From Hyphomicrobiales bacterium (GTDB lineage Bacteria > Pseudomonadota > Alphaproteobacteria > Rhizobiales > Rhizobiaceae): a DNA stretch of 64,000 nucleotides. Shown here piece by piece: positions 10,497 to 19,533 of this stretch. Under the pieces are notes generated by a model that did not search any database, was not told the origin of the DNA, and was given only the letters and a program-made list of their open reading frames with translations. The stretch is taken from contig UEHQ01000009.1 of assembly GCA_900489925.1 (NCBI GenBank), positions 250,598-314,597 on the forward strand, written 5' to 3'. How positions within the stretch are numbered: the first letter of the stretch is position 1; every line of letters starts with the position of its first letter. The position numbers and the translations under genes are program-made.

Positions 10497-12035
10497 CTAC
10501 TCGACGTCGAACTTGACGCCCTGAGCCAGCGGTAGCGTTTTGCCGTAGTTGATGGTGTTGGTCGCCCGGCGCATATAAGCGCGCCAAGCGTCCGAACCGG
10601 ACTCGCGGCCGCCGCCTGTTTCCTTTTCACCGCCGAACGCGCCACCGATTTCAGCGCCGGAAGGGCCGAGATTGACGTTGGCGATCCCGCAGTCCGAACC
10701 GCGGGCCGAGACGAACATTTCCGCCTCACGCATGTCGTTCGTGAAAATCGAGGACGACAGGCCCTGCGGCACGGCATTGTGCTGCTCGAGGACGTCGTCG
10801 AAATCGCTGTACTTCATCACGTAGAGGATCGGTGCGAAGGTTTCATGCTCGACGGGTCCGGTCTGTGACGGCATCTCCACGAGCGCCGGACGCACATAGA
10901 AGGCATCCGCCGATCCGTTCTCGACACGCTCGCCGCCGGTGACCTTGCCGCCAGCCGCCTTTGCCTGCTCGAGCGCCGACTGCATGTTGCTGAACGCCTG
11001 CTTGTCGATCAGCGGCCCGACCAGCGTGCCAGTCTCGAGCGGATTGCCGATGGTGACGGAGCCGTAGGCCTTCTGGAGGCGCGGAACCAGCTTGTCATAG
11101 ACGCTGTCATGGACGAACAGGCGGCGCAGCGTCGTGCAGCGCTGGCCGGCCGTACCCATGGCGGAGAAAGCAACGCCACGCAGCGTCAGGTCGAGGTCAG
11201 CCGTCGGGCAGATGATCGCGGCATTGTTGCCGCCGAGCTCCAGGATCGCGCGCGCGAAACGCTGCGAAAGGCGGGGACCGACCACCCGACCCATGGCTGT
11301 CGAGCCTGTGGCCGACACAAGCGGCACTTTCGGATGGTCGACCAGGACTTCACCGACCTCACGGCCGCCGATCAGAAGCGTCGACAGATTGGCGGGCGCC
11401 TGCCCACCTTCCGCAACGAACCGCTTCAGCGCCTTTTCGAACAAAGCCTGTGTTGCCAGCGCAGTCAGCGGCGTCTTCTCTGAGGGCTTCCATACCGTCG
11501 AGTTGCCGCAGACGATCGCAAGCGCAGCATTCCACGACCAGACGGCCACGGGAAAATTGAAGGCAGAGATGATGCCGACGACACCAAGCGGATGCCAGCT
11601 TTCCATCATACGGTGATCGGAGCGCTCGGTGGCGATCGTCAGGCCGTAGAGCTGGCGCGATAAACCGACCGCGAAATCGCAGATGTCGATCATCTCCTGC
11701 ACCTCGCCGAGGCCTTCCGACACGATCTTGCCGACCTCGATGGAAACTAGGCGGCCAAGCGCAGCCTTGGATGCACGAAGCTCTTCACCCAGCAGGCGGA
11801 CCAATTCACCGCGCTTGGGACCGGGAACAGCGCGCCATTCGATGAACGCCTTGTGCGCCTCCGCGATCGCCGTCTTGGCGTCAGCGACGGAATGCTCCTT
11901 GAGCGCGCCGATTTCCTTGCCTGAGACAGGCGACGTAACCCGGAGCGTCCCACCCGCGTAACGATCCGCGGGAACACCCATTTCAGCGAGCAGTTTGTGT
12001 GTCTCAGTGGCGAGATCGAGCGTTGCGGTTGTCAT
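10497..12035 (-). CDS. amaB: Aldehyde dehydrogenase family 7 (piperideine-6-carboxylate / aminoadipate semialdehyde dehydrogenase)
   Basis: A 512-residue NAD-dependent dehydrogenase of the ALDH7/antiquitin group. The probable reaction is oxidation of L-aminoadipate semialdehyde (piperideine-6-carboxylate) to 2-aminoadipate in lysine catabolism. It shows the catalytic Glu segment LELGGNNAAI, the catalytic Cys in GTAGQRCTTLRR, and the ALDH7-type ending GGEKETGGGRESGSDAW. ATG at 12035 is chosen over an upstream in-frame start at 12113 because the protein start MTTATLDLATE aligns with the family. It lies 26 bp after amaA on the same strand, and that pairing strongly supports the pipecolate route. 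Confidence 0.88.
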   Translation of the reverse strand: MTTATLDLATETHKLLAEMGVPADRYAGGTLRVTSPVSGKEIGALKEHSVADAKTAIAEAHKAFIEWRAVPGPKRGELVRLLGEELRASKAALGRLVSIEVGKIVSEGLGEVQEMIDICDFAVGLSRQLYGLTIATERSDHRMMESWHPLGVVGIISAFNFPVAVWSWNAALAIVCGNSTVWKPSEKTPLTALATQALFEKALKRFVAEGGQAPANLSTLLIGGREVGEVLVDHPKVPLVSATGSTAMGRVVGPRLSQRFARAILELGGNNAAIICPTADLDLTLRGVAFSAMGTAGQRCTTLRRLFVHDSVYDKLVPRLQKAYGSVTIGNPLETGTLVGPLIDKQAFSNMQSALEQAKAAGGKVTGGERVENGSADAFYVRPALVEMPSQTGPVEHETFAPILYVMKYSDFDDVLEQHNAVPQGLSSSIFTNDMREAEMFVSARGSDCGIANVNLGPSGAEIGGAFGGEKETGGGRESGSDAWRAYMRRATNTINYGKTLPLAQGVKFDVE

Positions 12036-12061
12036 TGTCGTTGTTCCCAACCCTATTGTTC

Positions 12062-13345
12062 TTAAAATCGTGCATCGGCGAAGTGGGCGACTTGCGCGCC
12101 GGCTTCGTACCACAGTTCCTTGACGGCGCGGAAGCTCGGTTCAGCAAGCGGCGTCAAGGGAAGCGGCAGATCGCTTTCAGTGAGCTGCCCCAGGATGTGT
12201 TGCGCAAGCGTGCGTCCGAAGACGCTGCCCGGTGCAATGCCGCGACCATTATAGCCGGAAAAACCGATAACGTTCGGCGCGAACTTATGGAAGCGCGGTA
12301 GCGCGTTGTCGGTCATCCCGATCTTGCCATACCATTCGCACTCGAACTCGACATCGCCGATCTGGGGGAAGAGCTTCTTGAGCGAGCGCCGCGCCCACGC
12401 CTTGTGGATCGCGAGCCCGCTGTTGCGCAAGGCGCCGACGCTGCCGAACACCAGACGCCCCGCTTGGTCCATGCGATAGGACGATAGGATTTCCTTGGTA
12501 TCCCACACGCCTTCGCGACCCGCGAGGATCGACTTGCGGAGGTTGTCGCTGAGCGGCGTGGTGGCCAGATTGAAATAGGGCAGATGCACCTGCTCGTTAC
12601 GGACCTGTTCCCACGGGCCGGTGCTGTAGGCATCGGTCGCAACGATGATCCAGTCTGCGGTCACCTGTCCGCTCGCCGTCTTGACGGTCCACCGCTCCCC
12701 ATTTCGCTCAGTCGCGATCACCGGGCTTGATGTGTGGATCTCGACACCCGCCTTGACCGCAGCGCGTGCCAGGCCACGAGCATAGGCCAAGGGCTGCAAC
12801 GTACCGGCGCGCATATCAAGCAGCGCTCCGGTATAGGCATCGCTGCCCACGCGTCTGGCGGTCTCTGCAGCGTCAAGCACCGCGACGGGAGCACCGCGTG
12901 CGCCCCATTGCTTGGCGCGATCTTCGATTTCCTTCCGTCCATCGGCGCCGACGGCGACATGCAATGTACCTTTCCGCTCAAGCTCGCAGGCGATGCCGTG
13001 CCTGTCGATAAGGTCCATCACCAACTTCGGCGCGTTGCCAAGCAGGTCGAGCAGACGTTCGCCATAAACCGGACCAAGCACACCCGGAAGATCGTCGGGC
13101 ATGACCCACATGCCGGCATTGATGAGGCCAACATTGCGCCCCGCGCCGCCGAAGCCGATTTCCTTCGCTTCGAGCAGGACGACCCGCGAACCGGCCTCGG
13201 CCAGGTGCAGGCTTGACGACAGCCCTGTATAGCCGCCACCAACCACGACAACGTCAGCGGTGACGTTGCCCTGCAGGTGAGAGGTGGCCGGAGCCGACGG
13301 AGCGGTCTTTTCCCATAGCCCGTGGGAGCGCGGATCATTCAGCAT
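12062..13345 (-). CDS. amaA: FAD-dependent amino acid oxidoreductase, probable L-pipecolate oxidase
   Basis: A 427-residue D-amino-acid-oxidase (DAO) family flavoprotein. The FAD-binding motif VVVGGGYTGLSSSLHLAEAG is near residues 33-52, followed by an acidic residue at the end of the second strand (LLEAKEIGFGGAGRN). The C-terminal FAD contact FSGYNGRGIAPG is present. Followed directly by an ALDH7 gene, it matches the AmaA-AmaB pair, in which AmaA oxidises pipecolate to piperideine-6-carboxylate. A gamma-glutamylputrescine oxidase-type activity is the main alternative, since these families are similar. The divergent LysR gene starts 265 bp away and is the likely regulator. Confidence 0.75.
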   Translation of the reverse strand: MLNDPRSHGLWEKTAPSAPATSHLQGNVTADVVVVGGGYTGLSSSLHLAEAGSRVVLLEAKEIGFGGAGRNVGLINAGMWVMPDDLPGVLGPVYGERLLDLLGNAPKLVMDLIDRHGIACELERKGTLHVAVGADGRKEIEDRAKQWGARGAPVAVLDAAETARRVGSDAYTGALLDMRAGTLQPLAYARGLARAAVKAGVEIHTSSPVIATERNGERWTVKTASGQVTADWIIVATDAYSTGPWEQVRNEQVHLPYFNLATTPLSDNLRKSILAGREGVWDTKEILSSYRMDQAGRLVFGSVGALRNSGLAIHKAWARRSLKKLFPQIGDVEFECEWYGKIGMTDNALPRFHKFAPNVIGFSGYNGRGIAPGSVFGRTLAQHILGQLTESDLPLPLTPLAEPSFRAVKELWYEAGAQVAHFADARF

Positions 13346-13517
13346 CGATCAAACCATCCATTGCAGTGTGAGACCATCGGCAGGCAATAAGCTAAACTGG
13401 AAACCCGCGACGCGAAGTAAGTCAATCGGCGTTTGCAACAGGCCGTTGCGCCTGCGTGGAAGCGAGCGAATGTGGTCAGCGGAAACGAAACCTGTCGACA
13501 CGAAGAAACTCCACGTT

Positions 13518-13607
13518 CATTCCAATTTTGCTGGATGAAGTTCTTTACAAGCCGCTTGAAGCCATAAATATCGACATTTATGAAATAGCTCATTCTGTAT
13601 TGGAATG
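13518..13607. promoter_or_regulatory. Paired inverted repeats in the amaA/LysR divergent promoter region
   Basis: CATTCCAAT at 13518-13526 recurs inverted as ATTGGAATG at 13599-13607. Between them lies CATAAAT-atcgac-ATTTATG (13563-13582), a perfect 7-6-7 palindrome of LysR-site size. The right-hand outer arm covers the ribosome-binding region of the LysR gene, which fits autoregulation. Assignment to the adjacent LysR protein is inferred. Confidence 0.55.
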
Positions 13608-13610
13608 ACC

Positions 13611-14501
13611 ATGCTGGTCTCTCGACGCTTTCTGCCGTCTACTTCGCTCCTGGTGGCTTTCGAAGCCGTATCCCGCACCGGCAGCGTCACGGCTGCCGCC
13701 CGCGAACTTGACCTCACGCAGAGCGCAGTCAGCCGCCAGATCAAGGCGCTCGAGGAGCAACTGGGCGTCGAACTGTTCGTCCGCGAACGGCAGACCGTAC
13801 GCCTGACGCTGGCCGGCGACAGCTATGCGCGCGAAATTCGCGAGGCGCTTCGCCGCATCTCCAGTGCATCGCTCAATCTTCGTGCGAACCCGCATGGCGG
13901 CACGCTCAACCTTGCCATTCTGCCGACCTTCGGCACACGCTGGCTGGCGCCGCGCCTTGGCCGCTTTCTCAGCGCCAATCCGGGTGTGACGATCAATCTG
14001 GTGACGCGGCTTTCCTCGTTCGACTTCCGCCTTGATTCAATCGACGCCGCAATCCACTTCGGACATGCCCATTGGCCCGGCGCGGAACTGGCGTTCCTGA
14101 TGTCTGAACGAACCGTACCTGCTTGCAGTCCGGCGTTTCGCGACAGTCACACAATCTCCGCCGCACCCGATCTGCTGGATGTTCCGCTGCTTCATCTCAA
14201 CACCCGGCCCGATGCCTGGGAGCAATGGTTTGCAAACAACGGTGTTTCCTTCCAGACCGTCCACGGCATGCTCTTCGATCAATTCGCAACAGCGGCGCAG
14301 GCCGCCGTCGCGGGATTGGGTGTCGCGCTTCTGCCGACTTTCCTGATCGAGGACGAACTGAAACGCGGCGATCTGGTCGCGGCCGTCGACCGCGAGATGG
14401 AAAGCAGTGAACGCTACTATCTCGCTTATCCGCCCGAACGAGCAGATTACCCGCCGCTTGCAGCATTTCGTGACTGGATCGTCCGGGAAGCCGCCGGGTA
14501 A
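13611..14501 (+). CDS. LysR-family transcriptional regulator (GcvA-like), probable regulator of amaAB
   Basis: A 296-residue LysR regulator. The N-terminal winged helix covers about residues 6-65 (SVTAAARELDLTQSAVSRQIKALEEQLGVELFVR), followed by a type-II periplasmic-binding-like effector domain. The second ATG, 13611, is preferred over 13605 because TTGGAA lies 7 nt upstream of it. The gene is divergent from amaA, the usual layout for a LysR gene controlling its neighbour, and palindromes lie in the shared promoter region. The effector is unknown; pipecolate, lysine or an intermediate is an inference from position. Confidence 0.88.
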   Translation: MLVSRRFLPSTSLLVAFEAVSRTGSVTAAARELDLTQSAVSRQIKALEEQLGVELFVRERQTVRLTLAGDSYAREIREALRRISSASLNLRANPHGGTLNLAILPTFGTRWLAPRLGRFLSANPGVTINLVTRLSSFDFRLDSIDAAIHFGHAHWPGAELAFLMSERTVPACSPAFRDSHTISAAPDLLDVPLLHLNTRPDAWEQWFANNGVSFQTVHGMLFDQFATAAQAAVAGLGVALLPTFLIEDELKRGDLVAAVDREMESSERYYLAYPPERADYPPLAAFRDWIVREAAG

Positions 14502-14572
14502 CGGAACAGCTTGCGTCTCCATGCCGCTTTCGAGCATTATGCGGCAAACATAATTCCATGCAGGAAACCTCA

Positions 14573-14809
14573 ATGAAGCCGATTTTCGTCCAACTCCAAT
14601 GCGCCCCGGGCAAGACCTACGAAGTCGCCGATGCGATTTACCAGACCGAACGTGCCTCGGAGCTCTATTCGACCAGCGGCGACTACGACCTGTTGCTCAA
14701 GATCTATATTGAGGAGGGCCAGGACATCGGAAAATTCATTAATGATAATATTGCCAACATCCCAGGCATTATTCGCTCGCTGACGACCCTGACCTTCAAG
14801 GCGTTCTGA
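14573..14809 (+). CDS. Stand-alone Lrp/AsnC ligand-binding (RAM) domain protein
   Basis: A 78-residue protein consisting only of the alpha-beta effector-binding domain of Lrp/AsnC regulators (VQLQCAPGKTYEVADAI near the start, SGDYDLLLKIYIEEGQDIGKFI in the middle). The DNA-binding domain is absent. Such proteins assemble into octamers and bind amino acids, and can modify full-length Lrp proteins. ATG at 14573 has AGGAA 6 nt upstream; an ATG at 14558 is less likely. It follows the LysR gene by 71 bp and sits beside lysine-catabolic genes, so an amino-acid-sensing role is plausible but unproven. Confidence 0.85.
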   Translation: MKPIFVQLQCAPGKTYEVADAIYQTERASELYSTSGDYDLLLKIYIEEGQDIGKFINDNIANIPGIIRSLTTLTFKAF

Positions 14810-14950
14810 GGGAACAGTCACGCTCGGTTAACTTTCCCGACGAGAAATGCTGCTCGGCGGCGGCATTTAAACCCGACCTTAATGCTGGCGGCGGCCTTGT
14901 TGATATAACCGTCGCCACGGTCGCCTCCGCGCGACCTCAAGGGTCCGATC

Positions 14951-16117
14951 ATGTCTGTCGCCGAAACCTACGTCCACGAAGCCGAACCGTCTCCCGATTC
15001 CCGGCCGCTGATTGTTCACGTGATACGCCAGTTCCTGCCGAACCGCGGCGGGCTCGAGGATGTGGTCTCCAACCTCGCGCGCCAGACCATCGACCGCGGC
15101 TATCGTGTTCGCGTGATCACGCTCGATTCGCTGTTTACCAGCCGGGAAGAGAAGCTCCCGCATCACGAGGTGATTGCCGGTATTGAGGTCGTACGCATCC
15201 CTTGGTCCGGCAGCACCCGCTATCCCATCGCTCCGCAGGTCTTCCGTCACCTCGGTGACGCCGATGTCATCCACGTCCACGCCATCGATTTCTTCTTTGA
15301 CGCACTGGCCTGGGGACGGTTTCTGCATGGCAAGCCGATGGTCGTCACGACGCACGGCGGCTTCTTCCACACCACGAATTATGCGGCGATCAAGAAGATC
15401 TGGTTCCAGACGGTGACGCGCCTGTCGGCGCGGGCATACCGGAAGGTCATCGGATGCAGTGTTTCCGACCTGAAGCAGTTTTCGCAGGTTGCCCCGACAC
15501 GCAGCATCCTGATCGAGAACGGCGCAGATATCGGCAAATTCGCCGACACGGCCTCGAAGACCGCGCGCCGCCGGATGCTCACCATCGGCCGCTTCTCGGT
15601 AAACAAGCGCCTGGACCACCTTCTTGAGGTCACCGCAGCGCTGAAGGCGCACAATCCCGACTGGCATCTCGATATCGTCGGCGTCGAATACGATCTCAAC
15701 CGCCAGGATCTACACAATCACATCGCCCGGCTGAAGATTGAGGACTCCGTATCGATCCATGTCTCACCGGACAACGAGACGATCCGGACCATTATTGCAC
15801 AGGCCTCGATCTTTGCATCGGCATCAGCCTATGAAGGCTTCGGCCTGGTGGCTCTGGAAGCGATGAGCGCCGGACTTCTGCCGGTTCTCAACGGAAACGA
15901 CGCGTTCAAGACGCTGGCGGAACGCCACAACGAACTCTTCCTTGCCGACTTCTCCGACGCCGCATCAACCGCCACAACGATCGAAACCGCGTTCGAGCGT
16001 CTGGAGACGCATGGTCCATCGCTGAGAGCCCAGCTTCTTGGCGATGCGCGGACCTATTCGTGGGACGTCGTTGCAGACCGCTATATCGCGGTCTACGAGG
16101 AATTGCTGGGCGCCTGA
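14951..16117 (+). CDS. Glycosyltransferase family 4
   Basis: A 388-residue retaining glycosyltransferase of the GT4/GT-B fold. The N-terminal domain contains HVIRQFLPNRGGLEDVVSNLA (acceptor side, G-G-x-E/D motif). The C-terminal donor domain has IGRFSVNKRLDHLLE and the E-x7-E motif in EGFGLVALEAMSAG. It probably adds a sugar to a cytoplasmic lipid-linked glycan. It is convergent with the flippase-hydrolase gene, the stop codons being 20 bp apart, and no other glycosyltransferase is near. It may belong functionally to the adjacent aminoacyl-carrier-protein/flippase cluster. Donor and acceptor cannot be told from sequence. Confidence 0.88.
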   Translation: MSVAETYVHEAEPSPDSRPLIVHVIRQFLPNRGGLEDVVSNLARQTIDRGYRVRVITLDSLFTSREEKLPHHEVIAGIEVVRIPWSGSTRYPIAPQVFRHLGDADVIHVHAIDFFFDALAWGRFLHGKPMVVTTHGGFFHTTNYAAIKKIWFQTVTRLSARAYRKVIGCSVSDLKQFSQVAPTRSILIENGADIGKFADTASKTARRRMLTIGRFSVNKRLDHLLEVTAALKAHNPDWHLDIVGVEYDLNRQDLHNHIARLKIEDSVSIHVSPDNETIRTIIAQASIFASASAYEGFGLVALEAMSAGLLPVLNGNDAFKTLAERHNELFLADFSDAASTATTIETAFERLETHGPSLRAQLLGDARTYSWDVVADRYIAVYEELLGA

Positions 16118-16131
16118 CTGAAGCCAGGCGC
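16110..16131. terminator. Hairpin between convergent GT4 and flippase genes
   Basis: GCGCCTG-actgaagc-CAGGCGC, a perfect 7-bp stem overlapping the end of the GT4 gene. No clear T-run follows in either direction, so it is a weak or Rho-assisted terminator at best. Confidence 0.35.
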
Positions 16132-16136
16132 TCCCT

Positions 16137-19100
16137 TCAGCTCTTCGCCAGGCGGGCAATCTCCGCAAACACCGTCTTGCGTGATTCAGGCGGCGTCAGA
16201 TTGTGGTCCGCGTCGGGCAACATGACCAATCGCACGTTCGGATGACGTGCCAGCTTGCGCCCGCCCGGGCCGAAATAGAAATACATGTGCTCCAGCCCGA
16301 CATCGCCTTCGCTGTAGATCAGCGTCAGCGGCAGCTTGCGCTTGCCGAACGTCGTGAAGGAATTCCTCACCTCCACCGTCGTTTTCCGCCGGCTGGGCAG
16401 ATACTCCAGCAACGGCGCAACCCTGACCGACATACGGCGCGCAAATGCGATGATTACATTCTTGGCCGCCGCCTTGACGTCGATTTCGCCGCGGATGATG
16501 CGCTTGAACGTGTGCAGGCTGAACCGCTGCCCGTAATCCTCGAAGCTACGCGGAACGGAAACGACGTGCTTCTTCTGCACGGCCTGCTCCGGATCCCAAT
16601 AGTAGACGAAGGGGTTGATTGAAACCGCCGCCTTCACCCGCTCGTCGTCTGCCGCCGCACGAACGGCGAGATAGCCACCGCTGCAACGTCCCGCGAGCAT
16701 GAGCGGTCGATGCGAAAAAACCTCGAGAAAGTCGATGGCGGCGCGGGCGTCCTCGCTCTGCGACGGCGCATAGAGGATCTGGTCCGGCGCATCAAGCCGC
16801 GGAGGACTATCGCCGACATTCGCGGAATCGAAGCGGAGCGAAATGATGCCCTGACGCGCTAGATCTCGCGCCATGTTGGCAATCGTTCGACCCCAACCGC
16901 AATGGCGGTCATACGCCGTCGAAAGGAAGAGAACGGCATTTCCCGTCGAAGCACCGAGAGGGCGGCTTATGATACCGACAAGATGGTTCTGTTCACCGAA
17001 GCGGACAGGAACCTCTTCGAACCCGTCGCCCTTCATGGAACCCGGCTCGATTGCAACGGCCGGGCCAGCTACCGCCGAATCCACCGGAACATGCGTTGCC
17101 ATCCAATCCGCCAGATAGTTTACGGCCGCCATCGGCGTCCTGGCAAAGAGCGGATCGGTCACGAGTTCATCGTAGCCTTCGAAGACCCGTTGCTCGACTT
17201 CGGCACCCAGCGTACGCAGATTGTCAGCGAACGTCGTCTGGTCGGCGCGCGCAGGCCGTTCAAGAATGAGATAACGCGAAGAAGCGACGTGCTCTGGCGA
17301 GGAGATATTCACCTTCGACAGTTCTGCGGCGACACCCGCGGGCATCACCAGCCCGGCGATCACATGCTGGCCGTCTGGAACGTGGTGTTCGCCCAATCCG
17401 AGATGATGGTTGATGAACTTGGACCAGGCGCTGAGTTCGCGCAGATAGGCGCGCCCGTTCAGAACCGGACCAAGCATGACGATGGCGTCCACGCCCTCGA
17501 TCGTATTGCCCATGCGCTGGGCGAGCGTTGCGCCGAGCCCTTGGGCCACAAGAATGATCCGGCTGCAGCCACTCAGGCTCTTAAGCTTTTCGGCGGCGCC
17601 GCGAATGGCGCTTTCCCAAACGGCGAGCGTGACAGGCGCGTCCGTAACCTCAAGCGCGTCGCCCGTTCCCGGATAGTCGAAGCGCAGGCTGGGTACCCCG
17701 ACATCGGCGAAATGCTCTGCTGCTACGCGGAAGAACTTCCGGCTGCACATGTCTTCGAAACCCCAGGGGCTGACAAAGAGCACCGCCGCAGATCGCTTCT
17801 GCACGCCGGGGCTCTCCGGCTTGAACAGTCCGATCGTACCGTCAAAGGCAAGAGGCAAAGCCGCATCGCGACCGGCACCTTCTCCCTGATCCGTGAAAGA
17901 CACCTCGGAAGACGTATCTACGTTTGCGTCAACCACGCCTGCCGGCGAAACAAATCCGACCGCCGCTCTGGCAGGCCCCTGTAACGCTGCAGGCATTTTC
18001 CCAACTATAGACAACATAACCTCGGCATCCTCGCGTGGGATAACAGCCAGCATCTTCAATGCGATGATATAGCCAAGCCCCCCGGCCGCTATTGCAGCCA
18101 AAAGTCCGATAGAACCATTTAGAAATTGTAAAACTGCAAAGGCAATACAAGCGCAAAACACGGCCGCCGTCATCGTCTTCGAAAGACTTACGTACAAGCC
18201 GGACAGTTGATTACCGAAACCGGTCTGCCTGACCATGATCACGCACATCACGACAAAGACGCCGATGCGAACCGCGGCAGCGCCTTCGGCGGCAAAGAAC
18301 GGCACCACCAGAAGGCAGCCGACGGCCATGACAAAGCCGCCGATGACACTGACCCAGAGACGGTCGCGAGCCCGGTCCATCGACAGGAGATAGAGGCTGA
18401 GCGTCTGCATGAAGGTATAGGCGGGCGCTGCCAGCGCGAGCAACGCCACGACCGTGCCGCTTCGCTGAAACGCCTCGCCAAATACCGCGCGCACAAGGTC
18501 GCCCGAAATTGCCGCCAACCCGAAGCTCATCGGCAGGATAATGTAGGCCATGCTGCGGGTAACGGCCGCAAAGACCTCCACCGGCAGCTTTCGGTCACTG
18601 CTGTTGTGACGACGCTCGGAATAATAGGGCAACAGGCTGCCCGTCATCTGGATCGGCAGCTGCAGGGCGATATTGGCGATCGAAAGACCGACGGCATAAA
18701 AGCCGACCATCTCGACGGACCAGAACTGCTGGAGAAAGAGGATCTCCAGCCTATTCAGGAAGATCGAGTCGATGATGAACTGCGCGGACAGCACCACCGA
18801 TGACGCAGCAAGAAGCTTGAGCGGCACGCCGCATCGATCGCGCGGCGTCAGCAGGATCGGCACCGTGGCTACGAAGAAGACCAGCTGGCCGAGTAGATAG
18901 CCGACGAGGACGCCTTCCACGCCGTGGAGTATCGCGCCACCGGCCACGCCGACCAGCTGCAGGACGCAGACGAGCGTTGCCAGCCGCATAAAATCACCGA
19001 GCCGGCGCTCTCCGATCAGGTAGAACTTGACGAAAGATCCGATCGCCTGGACGAAGAACAGCGCGGCCGTGACATAGGCAACCGACGGCGCCGTCTCGGC

Positions 19101-19445
19101 CCAATGCATTTCTTCCGAGGTCAGGAAGAACAACGCGTACAGCGCAAGCAGTACCAAGGTCGAAAACAGCATCAGGGTGACAAGCAGCGAAGCGAAACCG
19201 CGCCGCCTCTTCGCGTCAAACCCCTCTGCCTGCAGTTGCGGCAGCGTCTTCGACAGCGTGATGCTTGAGCCAAGCTCGGCGATGGATGCGCCTGTCACCA
19301 CCAGCCAGAGTGAAAACGCAACGATCCCGTTGGCTTCCGGCCCCAGCAGACGAGCGGTAATGATGGAGGAAAGGAACCCGGTCAGCAGCAACAGCATTCC
19401 TGCAGCGCCGTTCATAACCGAGTTTGCAATAATCCCTTTTGACAT
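16137..19445 (-). CDS. Polysaccharide flippase fused to two alpha/beta-hydrolase domains
   Basis: A 1102-residue fusion. Residues 1 to about 490 are a Wzx/MATE-like polysaccharide exporter with about 12-14 membrane segments (N-terminal MNGAAGMLLLLTGFLSSIITARLLGPEANG). After a hydrophilic linker (about 500-530) come two alpha/beta-hydrolase domains, at about 531-790 and 808-1102. They resemble the exosortase-associated hydrolase family (RFDYPGTGDA, RFDSANVGDS). In the first domain the nucleophile elbow reads AQGLG (634-638), so the nucleophile position is Gly and the domain is probably non-catalytic. In the second it is GRCSG (919-923), with Cys921 as candidate nucleophile and a partner His1081. 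It follows the GH2 gene by 88 bp on the same strand. The probable job is exporting a lipid-linked glycan coupled to an acyl-transfer or hydrolysis step. Confidence 0.85.
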   Translation of the reverse strand: MSKGIIANSVMNGAAGMLLLLTGFLSSIITARLLGPEANGIVAFSLWLVVTGASIAELGSSITLSKTLPQLQAEGFDAKRRRGFASLLVTLMLFSTLVLLALYALFFLTSEEMHWAETAPSVAYVTAALFFVQAIGSFVKFYLIGERRLGDFMRLATLVCVLQLVGVAGGAILHGVEGVLVGYLLGQLVFFVATVPILLTPRDRCGVPLKLLAASSVVLSAQFIIDSIFLNRLEILFLQQFWSVEMVGFYAVGLSIANIALQLPIQMTGSLLPYYSERRHNSSDRKLPVEVFAAVTRSMAYIILPMSFGLAAISGDLVRAVFGEAFQRSGTVVALLALAAPAYTFMQTLSLYLLSMDRARDRLWVSVIGGFVMAVGCLLVVPFFAAEGAAAVRIGVFVVMCVIMVRQTGFGNQLSGLYVSLSKTMTAAVFCACIAFAVLQFLNGSIGLLAAIAAGGLGYIIALKMLAVIPREDAEVMLSIVGKMPAALQGPARAAVGFVSPAGVVDANVDTSSEVSFTDQGEGAGRDAALPLAFDGTIGLFKPESPGVQKRSAAVLFVSPWGFEDMCSRKFFRVAAEHFADVGVPSLRFDYPGTGDALEVTDAPVTLAVWESAIRGAAEKLKSLSGCSRIILVAQGLGATLAQRMGNTIEGVDAIVMLGPVLNGRAYLRELSAWSKFINHHLGLGEHHVPDGQHVIAGLVMPAGVAAELSKVNISSPEHVASSRYLILERPARADQTTFADNLRTLGAEVEQRVFEGYDELVTDPLFARTPMAAVNYLADWMATHVPVDSAVAGPAVAIEPGSMKGDGFEEVPVRFGEQNHLVGIISRPLGASTGNAVLFLSTAYDRHCGWGRTIANMARDLARQGIISLRFDSANVGDSPPRLDAPDQILYAPSQSEDARAAIDFLEVFSHRPLMLAGRCSGGYLAVRAAADDERVKAAVSINPFVYYWDPEQAVQKKHVVSVPRSFEDYGQRFSLHTFKRIIRGEIDVKAAAKNVIIAFARRMSVRVAPLLEYLPSRRKTTVEVRNSFTTFGKRKLPLTLIYSEGDVGLEHMYFYFGPGGRKLARHPNVRLVMLPDADHNLTPPESRKTVFAEIARLAKS

Positions 19446-19533
19446 ACTTCTTCCGCTTGGCGCCGCTTATCCAGCGCGCATGCTAGTGTGAAAATCTTTC
19501 GAATTTGGTTGCGGGCGTGCTTCCGGCGACCTG

